From contig CP025321.1 of assembly GCA_004014935.1 (NCBI GenBank), positions 1,674,001-1,738,000 of the forward strand: a stretch of DNA of 64,000 nt. The letters are read 5' to 3'. This DNA is from Saccharomycopsis malanga. Taxonomy: Eukaryota; Ascomycota; Saccharomycetes; Ascoideales; Saccharomycopsidaceae. The translations under genes were made by a program, and so were the position numbers. Every line of letters starts with the position of its first letter. Position 1 is the first letter of the stretch. Shown here one piece after another: positions 47,595 to 56,649 of the stretch. Under the pieces are notes generated by a model. It was given only the letters and a program-made list of their open reading frames with translations, made no database searches and was not told where the DNA came from.

Positions 47595-49014
47595 TCACCA
47601 ATTTTGCTCTTCACGTCTAGGAGATTGGCCACGCTCGCCAAATGATTCACGGTCTTCACGTGGAGCTCTGTAATTTCCATCATATCCACCATCAGAACCT
47701 CTATCTCCTCTGTAACCTCCTCTACCTCTGTAACCTCCTCTACCACCGAAATCGCCTCTACCTCTGTAACCACCTCTGCCACCGAAATCTCCTCTTCCTC
47801 TGTAGCCTCCTCTTCCTCTGAAACCTCCTCTGGAACCTCCTCTGCCACCAAAGTCGCCTCTACCTCTGAAACCTCCTCTGCCACCATCAAAACCGCCTCT
47901 AAAACCGCCTCTGCCGCCTCTAAAACCGCCTCTTCTAGATGGTGGAACATATGGTTCGGTTTCTTCTTCTGCTTCAATGATAACACCATTAAGATCATGA
48001 CCATTGAGCTTCTCAATGGCCTTATCCATGTCAGCTTTGGAATTGACTTCCAAAAGACTATATTGTTAGTAAAAAATTGAATGATATAGATATTAATTGG
48101 CACATTTCAAATTGTAATTGATCATTATGAATGTTTAATTTGTTGAATTATGTGACCAATAAAAACTAAACTTTTTTCAATAATTGATTGATTTGTCAAA
48201 TGGTGATCAATAAAAATTAACTTTGATTCAATAACTCATCAATTTATGAAAATCACTATGAATTTCAATTCATTAAATCATCATATCATCAATGAAAATG
48301 AATTTGAATTCGACCATTCATTAATTTATCAAATTGTAAAACGAACTTCAATTCAAAAAATCATCAACTTATCAATTTTCAAAACCAAATGAATTTAAAT
48401 TCACCAATTCATCAAATTATCAATGAAAATAAACTTGAATCCATTAATTCATAAGTTTACCAAATGGTAATCAATGGAAATAAATTTAAATTCACCAATT
48501 CATCAAATTATCAATGAAAATAAACTTGAATCCACTAATTCATCAAATCATAATCAATAAAAAATAACTTTTCTCAACAATTCATCAAATCAATCAATTA
48601 CAAATTGTCAAAAAATAAAAATACATACCCAGTGTCGCCTTCGTACGAAACATTGGTGAAATTAGCACTGACTTCAGCAACATCTCTTGCTAAATCTTTC
48701 AACAGTTGCCAAGAGCTACCTTCAGGCAAATTTCTCAATTTGATTCTATAAGTACCTCTTGGAACACGTTCAGGCTCACCACTTTCGTTGGTTTCTCTGA
48801 AAAAATCAACACCGATTTCGAATTCTTTCAAAGTGGCGCCATTTAACTCATCAATGGCTTTTTGAGCATCGTCTACATTTTGATATTCAACAAAAGCAAC
48901 CCCTCCCATAATTCTAACATCAGCCAATGGGCCAATTGGACCAAAAAGCTCCTCAAGATCGGCTTTAGTGGTGTCGAAATTCAAATGCTTGATAAATAAA
49001 CGTGCAGTAGACAT
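47595..49014 (-). CDS. NPL3: RRM/RGG mRNA-binding protein Npl3 (spliced)
   Basis: Nuclear-cytoplasmic shuttling SR-like protein in mRNA export, splicing and 3'-end choice. Exon 1 is 49014-48629 and exon 2 is 48057-47595, giving 282 residues. RRM1 is ARLFIKHLNFDTTKADLEEL through GGVAFVEYQNVDDAQKAIDE. RRM2 starts YRIKLRNLPEGSSWQLLKDL, the diagnostic Npl3 motif, and crosses the splice site. An RGG/GYRGRG-rich tail (about residues 170-265) ends SPRREEQNW. Yeast Npl3 is longer (414) because it has an additional N-terminal region and a longer RGG tail. Divergent from the kinesin gene. Confidence 0.92.
48058..48628 (-). other. NPL3: NPL3 intron (571 nt) filled with diverged repeats
   Basis: Donor GTATGT (48628-48623), branch TACTAAC, five bases, acceptor AG (48059-48058). 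Much of the intron is a degenerate AT-rich repeat with a period near 42 bp. One block (AATTCACCAATTCATCAAAT and on) recurs almost identically 83 bp apart, at about 48399 and 48482. Confidence 0.9.
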
Positions 49015-49263
49015 TTTATAGTGTAATACTTTATTAATATATAGTTGATTAATTATAAAAAACTTTTATTCATTTTTTGCTAAATTGAAAAATATAGAAA
49101 AAAAAAATTGAAAAATTTCACCCGGTTATGCGCCCTGCCGCTGAGATACCCTGCAGGTATGGCACCATAGGTGCGCAGTTATGAGGCGCTGGCCAAATCT
49201 TGAAAAGGGCTGTAGTACTGACTGATGATGATGAAAGTGATGGTTTTAACAATGGTATTATGA

Positions 49264-51162
49264 ATGAAAAAGGGGATTAAGATCATGTTGGAAAAGCGGC
49301 TGGTGAGTCCTGAGAAGGATGTGATGAGCAGCAATGAGTTTGTGAAGCGAGTTCGGAAAGAGAATGAGTATAACAAAAGTAATTCGAATATTAAGGTTTG
49401 TGTTAGAGTAAGACCGTTTAATTCGAGGGAAAAGTTACGAAAACAGCCGAATCTTGTTGAAATGGACGAGGCTGGAAAGATGACGCAGCTCCGAGCCCCA
49501 GATGGCGGTATCGAGCAGCTGGAGGTGTTGGGGACGTCGTCAAGACGCAATTCAGTAGTTTCAAGCAAAAGGTTTACATTTGACCACTCGTTTTGGTCTT
49601 TTGATGGCCAGGACGTGCATTTTGTAGGGCAGAACCGGTTGTATGCCATTGTAGGAAAGGAGTTTTTGCAGCACACCATGGACGGCTACAATACCTGTAT
49701 GTTTGCGTACGGCCAGACGGGCTCAGGCAAGTCCTACACGATGATGGGCAACGACAGCGAGCCGGGGCTCATTCCGCGGGTGTGCGAGCAGCTTTTCCAG
49801 CAGGTGGACCACTTGCTCCGGGAGCAGCAGACCGTAGTGACCGTCAAGGTGTCGTATTTTGAGATTTACAACGAATATGTGTATGATTTGCTCAACCCCG
49901 GTGTTGGGAGCGTCCAGGACACCAAACACGGCCCCAAGAACACGCTTGAGAAGCTCCGGGTGCGGGAGTCGCCGGAAACGGGTCCCTACGTGGAGAATTT
50001 GGCCGAGTTTCCGGTGAAAAGCTACAGCGAGGTGTGCAAACACTTTGCGGCGGGCAATGCCAACAGAAAAACAGCAGCGACCAAGATGAACGTGTCGTCG
50101 TCGCGGTCGCACGCCATTTTCACCATTCTGGTGAAGCAAACGGAGTATTCTGACATTGTGACGGGTAAAGTGCTTGCAACCAGAAAGTCCACGCTTCGCT
50201 TGATCGATTTGGCCGGCTCCGAACGAGCCTCGGCCTCAGGAGCCATTGGCCAGAGGTTGAAGGAAGGCTCCAACATCAACCGGTCGCTAGTGTGTCTAGG
50301 AAGAGTCATCAACGCGTTGGCTTCAGCCTCTGGTAGCAAAGACAAAGTGGTCCCCTACAGAGACTCCGTTTTGACTTGGATATTGAAAGAATCCTTGGGA
50401 GGCAACTCGAAAACCGCCATGATTGCCTGTATTTCGCCCTGCGACTACGACGAGACCTTGTCCACCCTACGGTACGCAAACAACGCCAAGAAAATCCGCA
50501 CCGAGGCCGTCGTCAACCAGGACCAGCAAAAGCCCCCCGAGCTCTCGGCCACGTTGGCAACAATGCAGTCCAAGATCTCCCGGCTTGAGACAGAGCTCCA
50601 GGCCCGGCCAGCGGCCGAAAACGAAAAGGAAAAGACGCTTATTCGGGCCACCCAGACCAAAATAAGCAACAATTACAAGCGGTATCTCAAGTACTATGAA
50701 GAGAAGCTAATTGAGGAGGAAACTAAAAACAAAATCATCGTTAACGAAATTAATAAATTGAGAGCCGAAAACTCGCAACTCAGAATCAGTATCAATTCCA
50801 TTATAAATCCCATTTTGCACGACAATCTCGAACAAGACAATCTCGAACAAGACAAGCAACTGGGCAAACCCCAAACAATAAAATCACCAATAAAACTCCT
50901 TGATACTAACACACTTTCCCCAAAACGGTTGCTGCCCAGCAAAATAAACCAACAGCCAAATGTATCTCCTTCCCCAATCAGCACAAACTCGCCTCAATCT
51001 AGAACTAATGCCCTCCTTCCAAAACCTAAAAAATTCAACCAGGTGCTCGACAACTTGAGCCAGCTTGAAACAGAATTCAAAAAAGCCCAGAAAACTATAC
51101 AAGACGATTTGCAAAGGTTTAATCCCGCAGGAAAACTAGCTCTGTTTGATAATGATGAATAG
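49264..51162 (+). CDS. Short kinesin-3-type motor protein
   Basis: Plus-end microtubule motor by family. The motor domain spans residues about 43-415: KVCVRVRPFNSRE, FTFDHSFWSFDG, P-loop GQTGSGKS (150-157), YFEIYNEYVYDLL, switch I SSRSH (279-283), switch II DLAGSER (315-321), and VVPYRDSVLTWILKESLGGN. The loop wording (FWSFD, TWILKESLGGNSKT, SPCDYDETLSTLRYA) is that of kinesin-3. The tail is only about 215 residues, with a short coiled coil (about 460-515), a duplicated DNLEQ and a Pro/Ser-rich part. I see no FHA or PH domain. S. cerevisiae has no kinesin-3; Candida Kip4 could be the orthologue. 632 residues. A SINE dimer starts directly after the stop. Confidence 0.85.
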   Translation: MKKGIKIMLEKRLVSPEKDVMSSNEFVKRVRKENEYNKSNSNIKVCVRVRPFNSREKLRKQPNLVEMDEAGKMTQLRAPDGGIEQLEVLGTSSRRNSVVSSKRFTFDHSFWSFDGQDVHFVGQNRLYAIVGKEFLQHTMDGYNTCMFAYGQTGSGKSYTMMGNDSEPGLIPRVCEQLFQQVDHLLREQQTVVTVKVSYFEIYNEYVYDLLNPGVGSVQDTKHGPKNTLEKLRVRESPETGPYVENLAEFPVKSYSEVCKHFAAGNANRKTAATKMNVSSSRSHAIFTILVKQTEYSDIVTGKVLATRKSTLRLIDLAGSERASASGAIGQRLKEGSNINRSLVCLGRVINALASASGSKDKVVPYRDSVLTWILKESLGGNSKTAMIACISPCDYDETLSTLRYANNAKKIRTEAVVNQDQQKPPELSATLATMQSKISRLETELQARPAAENEKEKTLIRATQTKISNNYKRYLKYYEEKLIEEETKNKIIVNEINKLRAENSQLRISINSIINPILHDNLEQDNLEQDKQLGKPQTIKSPIKLLDTNTLSPKRLLPSKINQQPNVSPSPISTNSPQSRTNALLPKPKKFNQVLDNLSQLETEFKKAQKTIQDDLQRFNPAGKLALFDNDE

Positions 51163-51296
51163 GCCCCTGCGCCTCTCAAAGTAGCGAAATAGTGTTGGAA
51201 ATCAGTACAATCGAAAAAAAACACCAAACAGGCTCAACTGTGAGAAGTTTATCGTCAAAAGGACTTTCCATTGAATTTTACCAAGTCCCTTTGGAA
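51163..51296 (+). mobile_element. Truncated SINE, first unit of a dimer
   Basis: GGCTCAACTGTGAGAAG, CATTGAATTTTACCAAGTCC and CTTTGGA belong to the body of the family; the head is badly degraded. It begins at the base after the kinesin stop codon and runs directly into the next head. Confidence 0.6.
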
Positions 51297-51511
51297 GCCA
51301 CTGGGCCATTTGGCTCAGTGGTCAGTGCTCTCGGAGAAGAGAAAAGACCTGGCAGGATAGTTTAGCAGATATACTTTCAAACAGGAACAGGGGTGAGCCA
51401 TTCATGATCAAAACGACATGATTGGGTTTCACCAAGTTCCCCTAGACATGGGGTGTTTATATGAAACTGTTATATACTGGGCTTGAAATATATGATATTA
51501 TCATTATTATT
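51297..51511 (+). mobile_element. Complete short-form SINE, second unit of a dimer
   Basis: GCCACTGGGCCATTTGGCTC head, a 30-bp extra segment after GGCAGG (shared in kind with the copies at 2488 and 10775), CAGGGGTGAG without B box, consensus body, and TACTGGGCTTGAAATATATG plus an ATT/ATC tail. Confidence 0.88.
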
Positions 51512-52266
51512 AAACCGTTCTTGTTGGTTTTAGTTATATGCATTCATCAATATAGCCATTTTTTGTTGATTTTCATGAGAAGTTGTTCAACTATCGTTAA
51601 AGTTTACTTTTTATCAATATCATACTTGCAAATTGACTTTTCAGGTCAACTTTTCATAGCCAACTTTCAAGCAGTAAAAAACTCTTTAATTTGGCTAATA
51701 TTGACCAATTTCATACATGGTGTGCTTAAACCATATATTACATTCATGTACGGTGTCGCCCGAAAAGTTTAGATTTTGGCTGGCCCAAGAAATTTACAAG
51801 ACTCATGTTGAATCAAAATTCTAGACCAAATCCAGCCAAGGCAATTAATTTCGTTTGTAATATACTCTTTTTCTCATTATTTTGGTAAAGCCATTTCAAA
51901 ATACACGCATGCGCTCAACCTATTTTCCTTCAAGTTGGGTTGTAGCTACAACATTTGTTCAACAAAGTTATTTTCAGCTTCTTTTCTTGGCTGAATACAA
52001 AACCCTAAACGTTGATGCCAAACCAATTTTGATTGGCGGGCTCTTTGGTTTATGGCTCATTTCAAAATTAGTACCCAATTCAGAAAAGACATTTCAAAAT
52101 GGAATAAATCATAGGTTCAAAAAAGATTATAAAACCAGCCATTAATGCTGTTCAATTGCAAACAAAAAACAATTCACTTTATCATCATCACAGAATATCA
52201 TTTCTAAGAATCAATCAAATTAAATCAATCTCATTAATTTACATTCTACGTTCTCCATTATCAAAA
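51512..52266. other. Intergenic and promoter of the secreted-protein gene
   Basis: No supported gene. An ATTGG/CCAAT pair occurs at about 52025-52040, and TATAAAA at 52128-52134 lies 139 bp before the ATG. Short frames here show no family resemblance. Confidence 0.5.
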
Positions 52267-52614
52267 ATGCAATTCAACGTCGCTGCCATCACTATTGCTT
52301 TCTTGGCTGTTTCTGCTCAAGCTGCTCCTCAAGCTGATTTGAAAAAAATGTTTGGTTGGAAATCCTCTTCTTCTGAAGAACCAACCACTGTTACTTCTAC
52401 TTCCACCACCACCTCGGAAAGTACTACCACCACCACTTTGACCACCACTGTCACTACCACCAGCTTGATCAACTCAACCACCACCCTTGAGTCCACTGTT
52501 ACTGCTACCCCAACTCCTAAAAAACATGAGGGTAAAAAACACGAGGACAAGAAGGAGAAACATAAGCGTGCTGTTGTCACTGCTTATGCTACCGAATACA
52601 AGGTTGTAGCCTAA
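52267..52614 (+). CDS. Small secreted Thr/Ser-rich protein with a Kex2-type site
   Basis: 115 residues. The signal peptide is MQFNVAAITIAFLAVSAQAA. A Thr/Ser-rich middle (about 34-84, likely O-mannosylated) leads to a Lys/His/Glu-rich stretch (KKHEGKKHEDKKEKHKR). A dibasic KR at 100-101 would release the last 14 residues (AVVTAYATEYKVVA) if Kex2 cuts there. The layout (signal, spacer, KR, short C-terminal peptide) is that of a secreted peptide precursor, but the peptide matches no pheromone I know. The frame is open upstream only from TTG; ATG 52267 is chosen. A decayed partial copy of its 3' end lies at 52881-52935. Confidence 0.7.
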   Translation: MQFNVAAITIAFLAVSAQAAPQADLKKMFGWKSSSSEEPTTVTSTSTTTSESTTTTTLTTTVTTTSLINSTTTLESTVTATPTPKKHEGKKHEDKKEKHKRAVVTAYATEYKVVA

Positions 52615-52880
52615 GTTTCTTGGTTCAAAGCCTCAAGTCTCTTGATGTGACCCACCTTTTTTGGTTTTTTGGTATCTCTGGTAATTGCTGGATTTACAAG
52701 TTTATATAGGATTGATAAAAAACAACTTTTTTTTTTTTTTACCATTTTGTAAGCAAAAAATATGAACAACTGTGGAAGATTGTTTTATTGCACACATTAG
52801 AAAAGAAAAACTAATGGTTTTAAAATATGCATTTTGACCACCAATGACTATTATTCCCACTTCTAAATGAGAATAAAAGA

Positions 52881-53400
52881 CACGAGGGCATAAGCGTGCT
52901 CTTGTTAGTGCTATAATACAAGGTTGTAGCCCCAGTCTTTTACTTTTTTTATGAAAAAGTTATAGCCCAAGCTTTTTGGTTATAACCTACGTTTCTTGAT
53001 TGTATTTTTTTTTTAGTTGTTTTTTTGAGAGTTATAGCTTAATATTTTTTTTAAAGAAATTATAGCCCAAGTTTTTTAATTGTACTTTTATTCAATTGTT
53101 TTTTCAAAAGGTTATAGCCCAAGTTTTTTAACTAATTATTTCTTGATTATTTTCTTACTTGATGATTTTTTAAAAAATTATATCGCTAGGTTTCTCAATT
53201 ATCTTTTTTGATTGTCATTTTAATGATCTTTTTGGTTGTCTGTTTGATTATCTTTTTGATTATGTTTTTTAATCGTCTTTTGGATTGTCTTTTTAGTTGT
53301 CTTTTCAATCGTCTTTTTAATCATCTTTTAAACTATCTTTTTTAATCCTCTTTTTAACTATAGCATAAGTTTTTAAGGTTATACCCTATAGTTCCTAATT
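52881..53400. repeat. Decayed repeats of the upstream gene's 3' end
   Basis: CACGAGGGCATAAGCGTGCT to ATACAAGGTTGTAGCC (52881-52930) is a shortened copy of the end of the preceding gene. Then GTTATAGCCCAAGTTTTT-like units recur near 52961, 53031, 53059, 53110, 53177 and 53340, separated by T-rich DNA with TTTTTGATTGTC-type units (53200-53350). Confidence 0.7.
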
Positions 53401-53513
53401 GTTTTTCTTAACATTTTGTAGATAACTTACCAAAACTACAAAAATCGCCAAAATCACCAAACATAACAGTAGATCATTATTTATTGCAGAATAAAAAAGC
53501 AGCAAAACTAATT

Positions 53514-53941
53514 TTAACTGGTTTTGAAGATCAAATATGCCTTTTCGCCAATGTAAAAGTATATGAATTTGCCAGCCTCATGGGTGATATAACTGCCAAA
53601 ATCGTTTCCAACTATTACATGCCAAACATGGCCATGGTTCTGGTCAAGATCTTTTTTTAAAATGGCTGCAATTTCCTTTTCTGGCTTCTCGCCTTCTTTA
53701 GTAAGCTGTGAAACCCTATCAAAAATATAATCTTGAAGTTCTTGCGCCTAGAAATTATTAGTAAACAAAATTGGCCGAAAAACACCAAAGTTCCATACAA
53801 TTATATCTAACGTACCATATCGACGCTTTTTATTATACCTATTAAATGTTAAAAATATGCCCTTACAATTCACTATACAACTTGCTGCAAAAACTCATCG
53901 AAAATTCTCAATCGCTATAACATACGTTTCTGGTCAGACAT
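53514..53941 (-). CDS. DYN2: Dynein light chain LC8 (Dyn2), three exons
   Basis: Hub protein that dimerises partner proteins in dynein and nuclear pores. Exon 1 is 53941-53926 (16 nt), exon 2 is a 23-nt microexon (53838-53816), and exon 3 is 53747-53514. Splicing gives a 90-residue protein beginning MSDQKRIIKSVDMAQELQDY. It contains the LC8 signature HVWHVIVGNDFGSYITHE and ends YFYIGEKAYLIFKTS, against WHVIVGKNFGSYVTHE and YFYIGPLAFLVFKTA in S. cerevisiae. The yeast gene is also known to have two introns. Exon 3 alone proves the family; exons 1 and 2 are supported by donors GTATGT and GTACGT, frame continuity, and similarity of RIIKSVDM to PIVKASDI. Confidence 0.9.
53748..53815 (-). other. 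DYN2: DYN2 intron 2 (68 nt)
   Basis: Donor GTACGT, branch-like TACTAAT seven bases before the acceptor AG (53749-53748). Confidence 0.8.
53839..53925 (-). other. DYN2: DYN2 intron 1 (87 nt)
   Basis: Donor GTATGT, branch-like TTTTAAC seven bases before the acceptor AG (53840-53839). Confidence 0.75.
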
Positions 53942-54125
53942 TGTCAAAGTGGCTCAATAAACTGATTGGCTCACTGTATGTTGTAATAATACGCTGTTCT
54001 GCTAAATGTAAGTAGATAGAGAGAGCACATCACCCACTTTGGCGATGAAACTTTGGGATTACCCGGTTAGTACAATGAATATTATGTAATTGTTTATGTA
54101 ATATATAGCAGTTATAATGGTAATA

Positions 54126-54422
54126 ATGATGATTTATTATATTTCAAGCCCATTAAAAGTCAGTTTTGTATATACGGGTTATGTCTAAAGGGGTTTGGTA
54201 AACCCCGATGGGGAAAAAGTCAATAAATGTCCTGTTTATCGATATCTTCTCACCCAATTAGCTGAAAGTAAGCACTAGACTTTGATCTAGGTTGTGTTAG
54301 ACAGCACTTGCCTGTTCAGCATCGTAAAAAGTGTTGGTCCTGGGAATCGAACCTGTGTATTTGTTAGGTCGTTTTTCTCTTTTCCAAGAGCACCAACCAC
54401 TGAGCCATCCGGCCCAGCACCC
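54126..54422 (-). mobile_element. Near-complete long-form SINE
   Basis: Minus strand: head GCTGGGCCGGATGGCTCAGT, intact B box AGGTTCGATTCCC, AACACTTTTTACGATGCTGA body block, TTGGGTGAGAAGATATCG, and 3' end AATGGGCTTGAAATATAATA. Flanks AATGGTAATA (54116-54125) and AATGGTTAATA (54423-54433) look like a target duplication. It shows both the B box and the GGGTGAG junction, so it explains how the short form arose. Confidence 0.88.
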
Positions 54423-54439
54423 AATGGTTAATAGTTCTG

Positions 54440-54600
54440 ATAATATCGTATATTTCGGGCCCGCTAAATATCAATTTCGTACATATGCGCCATACCTAAA
54501 GGGATTTGGTAAGACTTGTAAAGGAAAAAGTCAATAAATGTTCATAGTCTTCTCACCCTTGAGCCTGTCAAATCTTTTTCTTTTGCAGTACCAACTAGCA
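54440..54600 (-). mobile_element. SINE copy, short form, diverged
   Basis: Minus strand body and 3' end (GCGGGCCCGAAATATACGAT, CAAATCCCTTTAGG) with CAAGGGTGAG and a decayed head ending about 54600. 3' of PTM1 in sense. Confidence 0.7.
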
Positions 54601-54770
54601 AAGTATGGCTATCCAAACAGTAGTTGAACAAAATGACACAGGAATTACAAGTGTATTGAAAAACAATGTGTAAGATTGGTAATATTAACAATTAAAAAAG
54701 AACGAGACGTAATATTGAGAAAAATGCACAGCTGCCGACTTGATAAGCAATAATTCAATCAACCAACAAG

Positions 54771-56525
54771 TTATTTTTTATTTTTATCAATATTATTACT
54801 ATCGCTGAAAGGGTTTTCGGGCTTTATTTCTGAATCGCTATCGTCTTCATCTTCATCGGCAACTTTAAAAGGGTTGGAACCTTGGGTATTTTTCGAAGCA
54901 GAAGCAGAAGAGACATTTTTTGGTTTTGTATTTTCAATATTGGCTTCCTCGTCGTTCTTTTGTTTATTCTTTGGAGTCTCGTCGTCTTCGGTGACAAACT
55001 GGCCGACAAAAGAGTCATTGTCGTCTTCATCGTGGATGTTGAACTCGTTTCCCAAATTGGTCAATTCAAACTCATTATGAGGAGCCATATTGTCGTCGTT
55101 TTCATCAGTTCCAACCTGGGAAGAAACGATCAACAAGTACGAGTTGTAGGTTGGTCTCCAGATGAACAAAATGGCGGTATAAACACCGAAATACACAAGA
55201 GAAGGCCAGAAGTCTAGAACCAAGAATCTGGACTTCCAGTGTTGTTCTATGAGCTCGGTGGTGGACATTCCTATATAGACAAAAGAGGAGGCGACCAAGC
55301 CCAAGAAAAGTACGACTAAAGAGACGAAAATGGTCAAAAACAACTTTTTGTAGATGTTGAGTTTGATGGTCTGTTTCTGGGCCTTGAGATAGTTGGTGGT
55401 TTGCGTGAGAGCAGTCAAGATGAGATAGTAAAAGATGGTCAAAGTGATGGACAAGGGAACCAACGAAAGAAGAATCCAGACGCTTGGGCTTTCGGGATTG
55501 GTCAAATAGTTGGACACAATGTAGCCAATGGAGACAACAAAGTGGATGGCGGCAAAGACTTTACATTTCAACAAGGTTTTCTTGGGCAAGTTGGGATAAA
55601 CAACGCCCATGCCCAAGGAGATCAAGAGTAGTAAATAGAAGGAAAAGGTGAGCTTTGCCGAGTTGAGCACAGAGATAAACACCATGTAAAACTTGATGAA
55701 GGCCAGGGAGTTTAGTTTCCAGTACTTTAGGCCATCAACGTCTACGGTTTGGTACGGAGTGTGGTTATTTTGCAATTCGTAGTAAAACCAGACCAAAATG
55801 GTTTCCACGATCAAGAAAATGGTGAAAAAGTTGAGGTTTTTCTGCAAGTTGGTGACGTTGTTTCTGAACTTGTAGTAATTGTAGAAATAGTAGAAAAAAG
55901 TAACCAAATAGAGAATAGTCAAGCCGCCGTAAAGCGGCAACTTTGGGATCTCCGAAGCATTCAAATTACCAAACGAATTACGGAAATTTACCTTTACTTG
56001 GTACTTCTTGTGGTCCGGGCTATACGTGGACACACAGTAGTAGCCTGTGTTTTTCAAGGGATACGTGGTGTTGTATCTTCCAAACTTTTTCAAGTTGAAC
56101 GTCAACAACTCCGAATTGGACCGGTTTTTCGCCTCGTCGCTGATTATATACTTGCCCAACGACGAGCCCTGGCACAATTTGTTGTCTACAGCGGCCTGGT
56201 CACATATATACTTCTTTCCAGACGCCACGGCTGCCGTCAAGTCATCCTCGTACTTGTACGTGGCGCCTAGATACTCAATGTCCTTGTACTCGAATATAAC
56301 TACGGATAGGTCTATGTTGTCTGGCTGGTCTGTGGGCGCTTTGAAATTGAGCTTTTGGTCGTCAAAAGAAAGAAGATTCACCGAAATATACGGCGCCGTA
56401 TTACCGTGCCAATCCTTCTTATTATACATCCCCGAACACACTTGCGGCTTGTCATTGCTGATGCTCTCCAACTGCGCCGCCGCCCCCGAGATCCATAAAA
56501 GTCCACATATCACGCTTAAATACAT
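54771..56525 (-). CDS. PTM1: Golgi/endosome seven-helix membrane protein of the Ptm1 (GOST) family
   Basis: Member of the GOST family (Ptm1 and its paralogue YHL017W in yeast), found in Golgi-derived vesicles; exact role uncertain. A signal peptide (MYLSVICGLLWISGAAAQ) is followed by a lumenal domain of about 200 residues with paired cysteines. Seven membrane helices run from about residue 205 to 470 (YGGLTILYLVTFFYYFYNYY, FFTIFLIVETILVWFYYELQ, and on to FLVLDFWPSLVYFGVYTAIL and FIWRPTYNSYLLI). The acidic Asp/Glu/Asn-rich cytosolic tail ends KPENPFSDSNNIDKNKK. The ATG at 56525 puts the signal peptide at the N-terminus. An in-frame ATG at 56600 would add 25 residues and is less likely. Confidence 0.87.
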   Translation of the reverse strand: MYLSVICGLLWISGAAAQLESISNDKPQVCSGMYNKKDWHGNTAPYISVNLLSFDDQKLNFKAPTDQPDNIDLSVVIFEYKDIEYLGATYKYEDDLTAAVASGKKYICDQAAVDNKLCQGSSLGKYIISDEAKNRSNSELLTFNLKKFGRYNTTYPLKNTGYYCVSTYSPDHKKYQVKVNFRNSFGNLNASEIPKLPLYGGLTILYLVTFFYYFYNYYKFRNNVTNLQKNLNFFTIFLIVETILVWFYYELQNNHTPYQTVDVDGLKYWKLNSLAFIKFYMVFISVLNSAKLTFSFYLLLLISLGMGVVYPNLPKKTLLKCKVFAAIHFVVSIGYIVSNYLTNPESPSVWILLSLVPLSITLTIFYYLILTALTQTTNYLKAQKQTIKLNIYKKLFLTIFVSLVVLFLGLVASSFVYIGMSTTELIEQHWKSRFLVLDFWPSLVYFGVYTAILFIWRPTYNSYLLIVSSQVGTDENDDNMAPHNEFELTNLGNEFNIHDEDDNDSFVGQFVTEDDETPKNKQKNDEEANIENTKPKNVSSASASKNTQGSNPFKVADEDEDDSDSEIKPENPFSDSNNIDKNKK

Positions 56526-56649
56526 TGTTGGTTCCAGTTTTACTGCTTGATGTCTTCTTGTCCAACTTCTAGAGGGCATCCATTGGTTTATATACGCCAT
56601 CTGGCATTTTGCTCGTGACTCTCTCTGATGGCCGGGTAATCGGAAAATG

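Noticed and set aside
51461-52145. Two short plus-strand frames before the secreted-protein gene
   Set aside because: They include SINE tail sequence, start at non-ATG codons or in AT-rich DNA, and match nothing known to me.
56526-56600. N-terminal extension of PTM1 from the ATG at 56600
   Set aside because: It would bury the signal peptide behind a basic, non-hydrophobic stretch; the ATG at 56525 fits the family better.
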